DNA from: Streptomyces sp. CG4
GTDB lineage: Bacteria; Actinomycetota; Actinomycetes; Streptomycetales; Streptomycetaceae
Assembly (NCBI RefSeq): GCF_041080655.1
Contig: NZ_CP163525.1
Coordinates: 4,092,001 to 4,156,000, forward strand
Direction: 5' to 3'
DNA length: 64,000 nt
Below are positions 16,153-24,215 of this stretch, piece after piece. The translations under genes and the position numbers were made by a program. Positions within the stretch are counted from its first letter, which is position 1, and the number at the start of each line of letters is the position of its first letter. Under the pieces are notes generated by a model that saw nothing but the letters and a program-made list of their open reading frames with translations, was not told the DNA's origin and made no database searches.

Positions 16153-17076
16153 TCACACCTGGAACACCCGCATGGCCGCCGGGAAGATCAGGAACACCAG
16201 GAAGCCGGCGCACAGCAGCAACTGTGCCACGAGCATCGACTGGGACTTCTCGCCCGCACTGCCCTCGATCTCGGCGAGTTCGCGGTGCCGCATGGTCTCG
16301 GCGCGGGAGGCGAGCGACTCGCGCACCTTGGCACCGTCGTCCTGGACCAGTGCCAGGGAGGCGGAGAGGTCCTTCAGCTCCTCCACGCCCAGTTCCTCGC
16401 CGAGCAACCCCAGGGCGTGCCACTGGCTGTGCCCGGTGATGCGGGCGTCGGCCAGTGCGTTGCGGATGCGCTGGTTGGCCCAGCCGTCGGAGATCTCGGC
16501 CGCCGCCATCAGCGCCTCCGGCAGACCGCGTCCGCCGGCCAGGCTCATCGACACCAGGTCCAGATACGCCCCGATGACCCGGCGCAGGTCCCGGCGCTTG
16601 TCGGCCGCGTCCCGCCGTACCTCCAGATCGGGCAGGAAGAAGAACAGGGCCGCGCAGAGCAGGGCCAGCCACACCGGGATGACCGGGCTGGAGCCGAAGC
16701 CCAGCGTCCAGACCACGGCGAAGAGGAACGGCCCGAAGATCAGGCCGGCCACCGCCAGCAGCACCTTGGTCGCGAGGAAATTCTCCCAACTCCGCTCCAG
16801 GACGGCCAGGTCGGCGCGGAGCGAGCGCTGTTCCCAGCCCTGCTGGAGGTAGAGCTCCGAGACGCGGGCCCCGATGCGGGCGCGCAGTGTGCCGAACCGG
16901 CCCTGGGCTTCCTTCGCCTGGCGCGCGGACCCGTACGCCGTTCCGCGTGCGCGCAGCGCGTCGATCCGCGCGACCTGGGCGACCGCGCTGCGCCTCGTCG
17001 GCGTCAGGGCGCGGATCAGGGCGTAGACACCCAGGCCGAAGACGACGCCGACGACGATCGGCAGCGTGAGGTTCAT
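16153..17076 (-). CDS. tadC: TadC-like type II secretion system F domain protein
   Basis: The 307-residue inner-membrane platform protein has an N-terminal membrane segment, two central ones (KVLLAVAGLIFGPFLFAVVWTL, IPVWLALLCAALFFFLPDL), a GspF-type cytoplasmic domain (YLDLVSMSLAGGRGLPEAL) and a C-terminal membrane segment (LVAQLLLCAGFLVFLIFPA). It overlaps tadB by 4 bp. It would work with CpaF to build the pilus. Confidence 0.9.
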   Translation of the reverse strand: MNLTLPIVVGVVFGLGVYALIRALTPTRRSAVAQVARIDALRARGTAYGSARQAKEAQGRFGTLRARIGARVSELYLQQGWEQRSLRADLAVLERSWENFLATKVLLAVAGLIFGPFLFAVVWTLGFGSSPVIPVWLALLCAALFFFLPDLEVRRDAADKRRDLRRVIGAYLDLVSMSLAGGRGLPEALMAAAEISDGWANQRIRNALADARITGHSQWHALGLLGEELGVEELKDLSASLALVQDDGAKVRESLASRAETMRHRELAEIEGSAGEKSQSMLVAQLLLCAGFLVFLIFPAAMRVFQV

Positions 17077-18023
17077 CCCCGTACCCCCTCTTCCTGGGCC
17101 GCCGGCGTGCGCGGCCGCACGAACAGGACCGCCGACTCGTCCCGGACCAGGAACCGTTCGGGCGTCTCGATGGTGGACAGCTTGCGCAGCCACCAGAAGC
17201 CGAGCGCGAACAGGGCGCAGACGACGGAGAGCACGAGCTGTCCGACGGGAGTGCCGTACGGCGCGACGAAGTCCCGGTTGAAGACGGCGAGTCCGAGGAC
17301 GAAGGCGACCGACACGGCGACCACGATCTGTACCGAGCGCCGCGTGGAGGCGCGTTGGGCCATCACTCGCTGGCGCATGTCGACCTCCTCGCGCGCGGAC
17401 TTGGCGAGCGCGCCGAGCACCTGTCGCAGACCGGGGCCGCGCAGCCGGGCGTTGAGGATCAGCGCGGCGACGATGATGTCGGCGGACGCGTCGTCGATCT
17501 CGTCGGCGAGGATGTGCAGCGCGTCGGGCAGCGGGGTGCGGGCGCGCAACCGGTCGACGAGCGCGTCGAGGTGGGGCCGCAGGACGGGGGCGGCCGCCCG
17601 CGCGGACGCGGGGATGGCCTGCTCCAGGCCGACGGCGCCGGCGATGGTGTCGCGCAGCGACTCGGTCCAGGAGGCGAGGGCCTCCACGCGGCGCATGGCG
17701 GCGCGTTCCTCGGCGGCACCGCCGAAGAGCCGGTCCCAGAAGAAGACGAGGACGCCCGCGGCGATGCCCGCCACCGCCCAGCGGGTCAGCAGCAGCACGG
17801 CGAGGCCGACGATGACGGCGAGCGAGCCGCGCTGTCCGGCGAACCGGAGGAGCTCGGCGGCGCGTTCGTTGGCGCGTTGCTTCTCGTGCTCGGGCTTCGC
17901 GGGCAGGCCGCGGATCGCGATCAGCAGCAGCGCGAGTCCGCCGCCGGCGGCGACGCCGCTGCCGATGGAGTACAGGACCGTGGTCGAGAACAGGGCCCCG
18001 AGTGCACCGAAGTCCATGCTCAC
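17073..18023 (-). CDS. tadB: TadB-like type II secretion system F domain protein
   Basis: The 316-residue platform protein has hydrophobic segments near 12-36, 65-100 and two at the C-terminal side, and a GspF-type domain (LVDRLRARTPLPDALHILADEI...RLRGPGLRQVLGALAKSAREEV). GTG at 18023 overlaps the cpaF stop (GTGA); ATG 18017 is an alternative. Paired with tadC, it forms the membrane platform of the Tad pilus. Confidence 0.9.
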   Translation of the reverse strand: MSMDFGALGALFSTTVLYSIGSGVAAGGGLALLLIAIRGLPAKPEHEKQRANERAAELLRFAGQRGSLAVIVGLAVLLLTRWAVAGIAAGVLVFFWDRLFGGAAEERAAMRRVEALASWTESLRDTIAGAVGLEQAIPASARAAAPVLRPHLDALVDRLRARTPLPDALHILADEIDDASADIIVAALILNARLRGPGLRQVLGALAKSAREEVDMRQRVMAQRASTRRSVQIVVAVSVAFVLGLAVFNRDFVAPYGTPVGQLVLSVVCALFALGFWWLRKLSTIETPERFLVRDESAVLFVRPRTPAAQEEGVRG

Positions 18024-19327
18024 CCCCAGCTTCCGTGCGGCCGGTAGCCGTGGGCCATCAGGTCCTCCAGGCAGGCGATGGGCGCATGCGGTACGACTCG
18101 TCCGTCCGGGGCCTCGGCGAAGACCTCGCTGGACAGTACGCGGCCGTCGACGCCGTTGACCTCGCGGACGGAGGTGACCATGCGCTGGAGCCGGCCGCCG
18201 GTCTGGTAGTTGTTGCGCCGCTGGATGAAGACGACGAAATTGACCGCGCCCGCGATCAGCATCTGGCTGGCCTCGATGGGCAGCCGCTCGGACGCCTGCA
18301 GCGCGTACGTCGAAATACGGTTGAAGACCTCGCTGGAGCTGTTGGCGTGGATCGTGGACAGCGAGCCGTCGTTGCCCTGCGACATCGCGTTCAGCATGGT
18401 GACGATCTCGTCGCCCAGCACCTCACCGACGATGACGCGGGACGGGTTCATACGCAGCGACCGGCGCACCAGCTCCGCCATGGGGATGGAGCCCTGCCCC
18501 TCGGAGTTGGGCAGCCGCTCCTCGAACGCCACGACGTTCGGGTGCAGGTCGGGGAAGGTGTCGAGGCCCAGCTCCAGGGCGCGCTCGACGGTGATGAGCC
18601 GCTCGTGCGGCGGGATCTCGTTGGCGAGCGCCCGCAGCAGGGTGGTCTTACCGGCGTTGGTGGCACCGGCGATCATGATGTTCTTGCGGGCGCGGACCGC
18701 GCAGGCCATGAAGTGGGCGACCTCCGGCGTCAGTGTGCCGTTGCCGACCAGGTCGGATATGAACACCTTGCCCATGCGGGCACGCCGGATGGACAGCGCG
18801 GGCCGCCGGGCGACGTCCATGACGGCGGAGAGCCGGGAGCCGTCGGGCAGCCGCAGGTCCAGCTGCGGGTTGGCGGAGTCGAAGGGGCGCGAGGACAGGC
18901 CGGAGTAGGCGCCGAGCACCTGTATCAGCTCGATGAGCTCCTCGTCGGAGTCGGCGACGGGCTCACCCCTGACCTCACGCCCGTCGGCGAAGCCGACGAA
19001 GACCTGGTCGCAGCCGTTGATGTCGATGTTCTCGACCTCGGCGTCGTCCAGTAGCGGCTGCAGCCGGCCCACGCCGAACAGCGCCGCGTGCACGGCGGCG
19101 GCGTACTGCTCCTCGGTCTCGGCGTCCAGCGGCGTACGGCCCGCGTTGATCTCGGCGCGGGCGTGCTCCTCCAGGATCTGCGCGATCACCGCGCGGGCGT
19201 ACTGCCGCTCGTCCTCGGTGGACATCGGCGCGACACCACTGACCTGGTCCACCCGCCGCTGCTCGGCGATACGGTCACCGGCGTCCTGCCGGAACCGCTT
19301 GACCAGCTGGTGGTCGACAGCGGTCAT
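18020..19327 (-). CDS. cpaF: CpaF/TadA family secretion ATPase
   Basis: The 435-residue hexameric motor ATPase powers pilus assembly. Walker A is GATNAGKTT (221-229), the Walker B/Asp-box region is RVIVGEVLGDE (about 297-307), and SLSTIHANSS is the His box. The N-terminal region (about 40-140) is the usual CpaF N-domain. It overlaps both neighbours by 4 bp or so, which places it firmly in the tad operon. Confidence 0.95.
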   Translation of the reverse strand: MTAVDHQLVKRFRQDAGDRIAEQRRVDQVSGVAPMSTEDERQYARAVIAQILEEHARAEINAGRTPLDAETEEQYAAAVHAALFGVGRLQPLLDDAEVENIDINGCDQVFVGFADGREVRGEPVADSDEELIELIQVLGAYSGLSSRPFDSANPQLDLRLPDGSRLSAVMDVARRPALSIRRARMGKVFISDLVGNGTLTPEVAHFMACAVRARKNIMIAGATNAGKTTLLRALANEIPPHERLITVERALELGLDTFPDLHPNVVAFEERLPNSEGQGSIPMAELVRRSLRMNPSRVIVGEVLGDEIVTMLNAMSQGNDGSLSTIHANSSSEVFNRISTYALQASERLPIEASQMLIAGAVNFVVFIQRRNNYQTGGRLQRMVTSVREVNGVDGRVLSSEVFAEAPDGRVVPHAPIACLEDLMAHGYRPHGSWG

Positions 19328-20517
19328 CGGCCGGCCTCCGCGTGGCCCTGGTGGGGCTGGTGAGGCTGGTACGGCTGCTGGGGCTGGGCTTGCTGAGGCT
19401 GGGCTTGCTGAGGCTGGTGGGGCCCGCCTTGGTGGGGCTGCTGGGCCTGGGGGTGACCGGCCTGCTGAGCCTGGGGGGCCTGGGGGGCCTGCTGAGCCTG
19501 GGGGTAGCCGTAGCCGCCTTGCTGAGCCGGGGGGTGCCCGCCCTGCTGGGGCTGCTGGGGCTGCTGACGCGCCTGCTGGGCCTGGTGCTGACCGCCCTGC
19601 TGAACCTGAGGATGCCCGCCCTGCTGGGGCTGCTGAGGCTGCTGATGCGCGCCCTGCTGGGCCTGGCGGTACTGGGCCTGCTGAGCCTGGTGGGCCTGCT
19701 GGGCCTGGGCGGAGACGGCCCAGGCGGCGCCGTACTGCTGGTTCAGATCGGCGGCGACCTTGCGGGCCGAGCGGACCAGCAGCGACTTGTCGAGGCGGCC
19801 GCGCTTACGGCCGGCCAGCATGTCGGCGCCGGCCGGGTCGTCCGCGAGGGTACCGACGACCCGCGCACCGGTCTGGGCGTGCACCAGCATGTCGTTGACC
19901 TGGTTGACGAGCTTGCCGGAGCCGGCCGGGTCGGCGATCAGAACGACGCCGATGAGCGGGGTGGCCAGGGCGGCGGCACCGCGCGGTCCGCCGTGCAGCC
20001 GCGTGGACAGCTGGGTCGCCCGGTCCCGGACCCGGGCCAGCGCCTCGGGCTCGGTACGGGAGAGGAGCAGTACGAGTGCGGCGTGCGGGAACAGTTCGAC
20101 GGCCGGGGTGTCGCCGCTGACGCGTCCGCAGTCGGCGATGACGTCGGCGGGCGCCTGGGGCGAGTCGGCGAGGGCGGCGAAGGAACGCCCGAGGGTCGGC
20201 CACAGGCTGGCGAGCCCGGCGGCCTGCTCGGCGATGCCGAGCCCCACGAGCACCTCAAGGCCGCCGCTCAACGGCTGGACGTGGTCCCAGAGTTGATCGG
20301 GCACCAGCCCGCGCCGAGCGGTCGCGGCTATGGACAGCAGGCCGGTGTTGGGGTTGAGCGGCCCGCCGTGCGCGGCGTTGCTGCGGTACACGAGGTCACC
20401 GCCCGCCGGGTCGGTCTCGGCGAGCAGGACACGGCGCGGCCAGACCGCGGCGAGCGCGACGGCCGCCGTGGTGACACCGGGGGAACCCTTGTCGGCGGCG
20501 AGAGCGATGAGCGCCAT
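19324..20517 (-). CDS. CpaE-like MinD-type ATPase with a Gln/Pro-rich tail
   Basis: The 397-residue protein has a MinD/ParA-type fold in residues 1-270, starting with a deviant Walker A (DKGSPGVTTAA). Next come ETDPAGGDLVYR and IADCGRVSGDTP as switch-like elements. The last 125 or so residues are almost only Gln, Pro, His, Ala and Gly in QQP/QAQQ repeats, well beyond the ATPase core. CpaE-type proteins position Tad pilus machinery at the cell envelope. The start at 20517 is an ATG following GGCCCCCACCCC; it overlaps cpaF by 4 bp. Confidence 0.85.
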   Translation of the reverse strand: MALIALAADKGSPGVTTAAVALAAVWPRRVLLAETDPAGGDLVYRSNAAHGGPLNPNTGLLSIAATARRGLVPDQLWDHVQPLSGGLEVLVGLGIAEQAAGLASLWPTLGRSFAALADSPQAPADVIADCGRVSGDTPAVELFPHAALVLLLSRTEPEALARVRDRATQLSTRLHGGPRGAAALATPLIGVVLIADPAGSGKLVNQVNDMLVHAQTGARVVGTLADDPAGADMLAGRKRGRLDKSLLVRSARKVAADLNQQYGAAWAVSAQAQQAHQAQQAQYRQAQQGAHQQPQQPQQGGHPQVQQGGQHQAQQARQQPQQPQQGGHPPAQQGGYGYPQAQQAPQAPQAQQAGHPQAQQPHQGGPHQPQQAQPQQAQPQQPYQPHQPHQGHAEAGR

Positions 20518-20534
20518 GGGGTGGGGGCCGCCTT

Positions 20535-21284
20535 CTAGTTGCCGGAGCCGGAGACGTGCACGACGGCGACCGCGCCCTCGGAGGCGGCGCGTGCCACGGC
20601 GGCGGCGGTGGCCTGGTCGACGATCAGGGTCAGCGACAGGTTGCCGCTGCTGACGGTGGCGTCGCCGCTGTCCTTCTTGTCCCCCACCTTGGCAGTGGCG
20701 ATGGGGTCGCCGGAGGAACCGGAGGAGGAGCCCGCGCCGGCACCGGTGCCGGTCTTGCTCGAACTCGAACTGGAGCCGGAGCTGGAACTGCTGCTGCCGA
20801 CGTTGTAGACGGCGACCGTGTCCCCGGGCTGGATGTCCGCCGGGTACTGGCCGTCCTTGAGGGACACACCTACGACGGCCTTGCCGGCCGGCAGCACATT
20901 CCCCTTGGTGAACATCTGGCCCACGACGATGGTGCCCGGGTAGATCGTGGTCCGCGCCTTGTAGTCCTTCAGGGCGCCCAGCTGGTCCCACCGGACGTAG
21001 TTGACGCTGCTGTCGTCGGCGACCATCACAGACGTGGAGTTGCTGCTGTTGACGGCCTGCCCGACCTGGATCGGCTGCGTCACCTTGACGACCTCGATCC
21101 GGTTCCCGGCCCGCAGCACCAGCGTGGTCGCGCCCAGCGCACCGAGCAGGATCAGCAGCACCGCGAGGGCGGCCAGAGCGGGCTTGCGCTCCCGCGGCGG
21201 AGTGGGCAGCCGCTCACCGACCGGCCCCTGGGCCGGAGCGGCAGAACGACCGGCGCCCGCCCCCGTACGCTCTTGGATCTTCAC
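20535..21284 (-). CDS. CpaB/RcpC-like SAF domain protein
   Basis: The 249-residue protein has a cytoplasmic Pro-rich start, one membrane segment (ALAALAVLLILLGALGATTLVL, about 35-56), then a SAF-type domain with IYPGTIVVGQMF and PAGKAVVGVSLKDGQYPADIQPGDTVAVY. A Ser-rich linker (about 165-190) precedes the C-terminal part. RcpC/CpaB proteins assist Flp pilus biogenesis in the cell wall space. It is the first gene of the minus-strand tad run. Confidence 0.85.
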   Translation of the reverse strand: MKIQERTGAGAGRSAAPAQGPVGERLPTPPRERKPALAALAVLLILLGALGATTLVLRAGNRIEVVKVTQPIQVGQAVNSSNSTSVMVADDSSVNYVRWDQLGALKDYKARTTIYPGTIVVGQMFTKGNVLPAGKAVVGVSLKDGQYPADIQPGDTVAVYNVGSSSSSSGSSSSSSKTGTGAGAGSSSGSSGDPIATAKVGDKKDSGDATVSSGNLSLTLIVDQATAAAVARAASEGAVAVVHVSGSGN

Positions 21285-21724
21285 GCAACCGCTCCCCGTA
21301 CACCCAAGAAAGTCTCGCCTGTCATATTCCGCTCACAACCGGTCCGTTCAGGACGTCCGGGACACTTCGCCGACTCATCGCGTCCAGATACCGAGCGCCC
21401 AGGCGAGTGTCAAGCCATCGCACCGTATCAGCCGCCCATAAGCCCCTCAAGGCGCGTCCTGACTCCTCGCCCTCAGCGGCAAGACGAGGACCCGTTCCTC
21501 ACCTACCACCCACCGGGCCTGCACAATTCACTCACGGAAGCCGGGGGCCACTTGCGTGCACACGCGCCCGGCCGAGCCGACCCACGCCACCTATGTGAAG
21601 TACGCAGCAGGCTGCCAGCCACGAGCCCTACGGCCGGCCCGCTCTGGTGAAACCGAGAATCACGCCTGTAGCGTCAGGCTCATTGGCCAAACGACATAAG
21701 ACCTCTTCCTGTTGGGAGTCGATC
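21285..21724. other. Divergent intergenic region between the tad operon and the second lipoprotein pair
   Basis: I see no gene in these 440 bp. The region must contain the promoters for the leftward tad run and the rightward lipoprotein gene. AT-richer stretches occur near 21300-21330 (left) and 21650-21715 (right), but no clear -35/-10 pair is claimed. GGGAG lies 6-7 bases before the lipoprotein start. Confidence 0.4.
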
Positions 21725-22381
21725 GTGAACCGCCGTTCTCTGCCCGTTGCCGTCGCCTTGACTGCGACCGCAGCCCTCCTGCTGACGGCGTGCGGCAGCG
21801 GTGGCAGCTCATCGAAGGACAACAGCAAGATCGCGGGCGCCGACACCGATGGCACGAAGACCCCAGCATCGCCGAGCCCTTCCACGGACGACGGCGCAAG
21901 CCGCCCCAAGATCACACTTCCCGGCGATGTCCACGACGTCTTCGAGGGCTGGAAGACCGGTGACCCCAAGAACGATCCGGTACTCGCCGACACCGAACGA
22001 CGCATCGACGCCACGAACTACGCCCTCTCGCAGGCGAACCCCGACGAGCCGTCGCTCGGCTTCTACTACACAGGGGATGCCCTCGCGGGAGCCTCCCAGT
22101 GGGTCAAACAGGTCAAGGACGCGGGCCTCACCCTCACCGGGACGACTCGCTACTTCAACCCCCGCGTCAGCATCTACGCGAAGAACAGCGCCACTCTCAG
22201 CTACTGCTCCTTCGAGGGCAAGGCGTACGGGAAGAGCCGAAAGACCGGAAAAATCAACAAGGATCCCGTGACCGACAAGTCATACATCCTCTACATCACG
22301 CGTCTGGAGAAAAACACCAAGGGCGTCTGGCAGACAAGTGCTCTCCGTAGCGACAGGGGGAACAAGGGATGCACTCCCTGA
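21725..22381 (+). CDS. Lipoprotein, second copy of the paired family
   Basis: The 218-residue paralogue of the gene at 12558 has signal VNRRSLPVAVALTATAALLLTAC with lipobox LLTAC, a Ser/Gly linker, PKITLPGDVHDVFEGW (compare VSVPKDLNLVFDF in copy 1), an ERRIDATNYAL helix, QWVKQVKDAGLTLTGTTRYF, and a C-terminal GVWQT stretch. The GTG start at 21725 follows GGGAG. It overlaps the next gene by 13 bp. Function is unknown, but pairing and order are the same as in copy 1. Confidence 0.87.
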   Translation: MNRRSLPVAVALTATAALLLTACGSGGSSSKDNSKIAGADTDGTKTPASPSPSTDDGASRPKITLPGDVHDVFEGWKTGDPKNDPVLADTERRIDATNYALSQANPDEPSLGFYYTGDALAGASQWVKQVKDAGLTLTGTTRYFNPRVSIYAKNSATLSYCSFEGKAYGKSRKTGKINKDPVTDKSYILYITRLEKNTKGVWQTSALRSDRGNKGCTP

Positions 22382-23436
22382 CCAGTGATCACTCAATGAC
22401 CACCTCGCGAAGATGGGCCGTTCTGGCGGGTATGACCGCCCTTGCCTACGGCGTCATCACACCGCCCGCCTGGGCAGACCTGAGCCCAGGTGGCGGCACT
22501 CAGGGCAAGACGACCCAGACTGCACAGCGGGACGGGCACACGATTGCGTCCCGCGTCACCTTTTCCGGTTCCACCAGGAACCCCAGTGACCAGTCGTCTC
22601 CCGCGGCCACCCCAGCCGGTAACTGGTCTCCGCCCGCCTGCTGGTACGAACCGGTATCGGCACAGCAGTTCTCCAAGGAGGTGGAAGACGGCTACAAGAT
22701 GGTGGCCGACGACCCGCAACAACCCAATTACGCCAAGGAGTCAGTCTCCGAATACCGGGACATATACAAGAACGGGAAATACAAGAACTACAATCTAGAC
22801 AAGGCGGACAAGGGTAACTGGTGGGTCTCGGCGCAGGACCCGACACGACTCAACGACCAGGCCGCCTGGGAATGCAGTGATCTCCCCTTCTGGGTGAAGA
22901 ACGGCGATATCCCACCCGTCAAGAAGGCGATCTCCCCGGAGATCCTCGCCGAACTCGCCTACAATCGGATCCAGTTGCCCGGCACCAAGGTCTCCCTCGC
23001 TCCGGCCGACACAACCAAGGTCAATCTCTCCACCTGGGCCTGGCTGGACAAGGCCAAGTTCAAGAAGGTCTCCGTCACCGCCGCGCTGAACGTCACGGGC
23101 CTGAACATCCAGGCCACCACGACCGCCGATCCTGTATCTCTCAAACTTGAGCCCGGCACCGATGACGCCGAGACGTATCCGGCTTCGGGTGAATGCGCGG
23201 CCAGTTCCGACGGTTCCGTCGGCGAGCCGTACGCCAAGGGAAAGGCCGACCAGGCCCCACCCTGCGGGATCAAGTACCTCCGCTCCTCCGGCAGCGGCAC
23301 GTTCCCGCTGAAAGCCACCGTCACCTGGCGCATCACCTGGTCCGGTACCGGCGGCGTCGGCGGCGATCTGCCCGACGGCACCTTCGGCACGACTCAGGAA
23401 GTCACCGTGCAGGAGATTCAGGCGGTCAACAGGTAG
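22369..23436 (+). CDS. Exported partner protein, second copy of the paired family
   Basis: The 355-residue paralogue of the gene at 13193 starts at ATG 22369, preceded by GGGGGAACAAGGG; ATG 22396 is an alternative. It has a signal peptide ending at PPAWA. Shared blocks are PPACWYEP, LAELAYNRIQLPGTKV, WLDKAKFKKVSV, PPCGIKYLR, VTWRITWSG and LPDGTFGTTQ...VQEIQAVNR. The middle region (about 100-170) differs most from copy 1, which suggests divergence of a binding surface. Confidence 0.87.
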   Translation: MHSLTSDHSMTTSRRWAVLAGMTALAYGVITPPAWADLSPGGGTQGKTTQTAQRDGHTIASRVTFSGSTRNPSDQSSPAATPAGNWSPPACWYEPVSAQQFSKEVEDGYKMVADDPQQPNYAKESVSEYRDIYKNGKYKNYNLDKADKGNWWVSAQDPTRLNDQAAWECSDLPFWVKNGDIPPVKKAISPEILAELAYNRIQLPGTKVSLAPADTTKVNLSTWAWLDKAKFKKVSVTAALNVTGLNIQATTTADPVSLKLEPGTDDAETYPASGECAASSDGSVGEPYAKGKADQAPPCGIKYLRSSGSGTFPLKATVTWRITWSGTGGVGGDLPDGTFGTTQEVTVQEIQAVNR

Positions 23437-23895
23437 CTGGTGGAACGAGCGGAGTCGCAGAACCTCAGGAGGATCGCTTAGGGCACGGCGACGGAAGGGC
23501 CGCGGCCGCCACGCTGCACCACCAACAGGTGCGAGGGAGCAGGGCGGACCGCCGGTCGCGGAAGATCCCTGGCTACGCCCTGGCCCACTTGGTCTTGGCC
23601 ATCGTGGCGACGGTACCGCTGCTCCCCTTCCCCTGTTCGCGGCGGATCGGCACCGAGACAGCCGCCTCCGTCTGCGCGGCCGGCCACAGCCGGCGACGCC
23701 GACAAGACGCCATCGAGGCGGCAGGCAGCGACGTCGATCTGTACGAAAGCCTTGCCCAGCGATGGTGCTGGGGTTCGCGGTCTCGCATCACGGAGCTTTA
23801 CTCTCCATTAGACGAGTCCATGCCATATACATAATGCCCCCGACTACCGTCGAGGGGTTGGTACGTGCACAGAGTGAAATTCGGGGGCGGGTGGC
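23437..23895. other. Region upstream of the RHS toxin cluster
   Basis: No gene is recognised in these 459 bp. The left 350 bp are GC-rich without codon-position bias. The last part turns AT-richer (TATACATAATG at about 23829), a plausible -10 region for the following cluster. A decayed coding sequence cannot be excluded. Confidence 0.35.
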
Positions 23896-24204
23896 ATGTC
23901 GGACCTGAAGAAGCAGGCCTCATCCATGCACAGGGCGGCGTCGGGGTTGCGTGGGGTGGGGCATCACACGGCGAAGCCGTTGGCGGAGTTCACCGCGCAG
24001 CAGCATGACTTGAAGGCGTTGGGGGCGTTGGGGTCATTGCTGGGTGCGAAGAGTGAGATCGAGAAGGGCATGTCCACTCTGTCCAAGCTGACGAAGCAGC
24101 TGGAGGAGGAGTGGGAGACCGAGGCGAAGTTCATCGGTGAGGTCTCCGATGCTTTCGATCTGCTGGATGTGCTGCTGGCGACAGCTCAGGGCAAGAAGGG
24201 CTGA
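23896..24204 (+). CDS. Small helical protein upstream of the RHS toxin (type VII partner-like)
   Basis: The 102-residue protein is predicted to be nearly all α-helix (SEIEKGMSTLSKLTKQLEEEWETEAKFIGEVSDAF) with no signal peptide. It has the size of WXG100 and related partner proteins but no clear WXG turn. It starts after GGGGGCGGG and ends 11 bp before the RHS toxin gene. By analogy with small helical partners that accompany type VII toxins, it may bind or deliver the toxin N-terminus. The family is not named with certainty. Confidence 0.7.
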   Translation: MSDLKKQASSMHRAASGLRGVGHHTAKPLAEFTAQQHDLKALGALGSLLGAKSEIEKGMSTLSKLTKQLEEEWETEAKFIGEVSDAFDLLDVLLATAQGKKG

Positions 24205-24215
24205 GGCGGCCGGTC

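Noticed and set aside
19324..19760. Direct repeats here as a CRISPR array or satellite
   Set aside because: The repeats are in frame and encode the Gln/Pro tail of the CpaE-like protein; spacers and repeat length are irregular.
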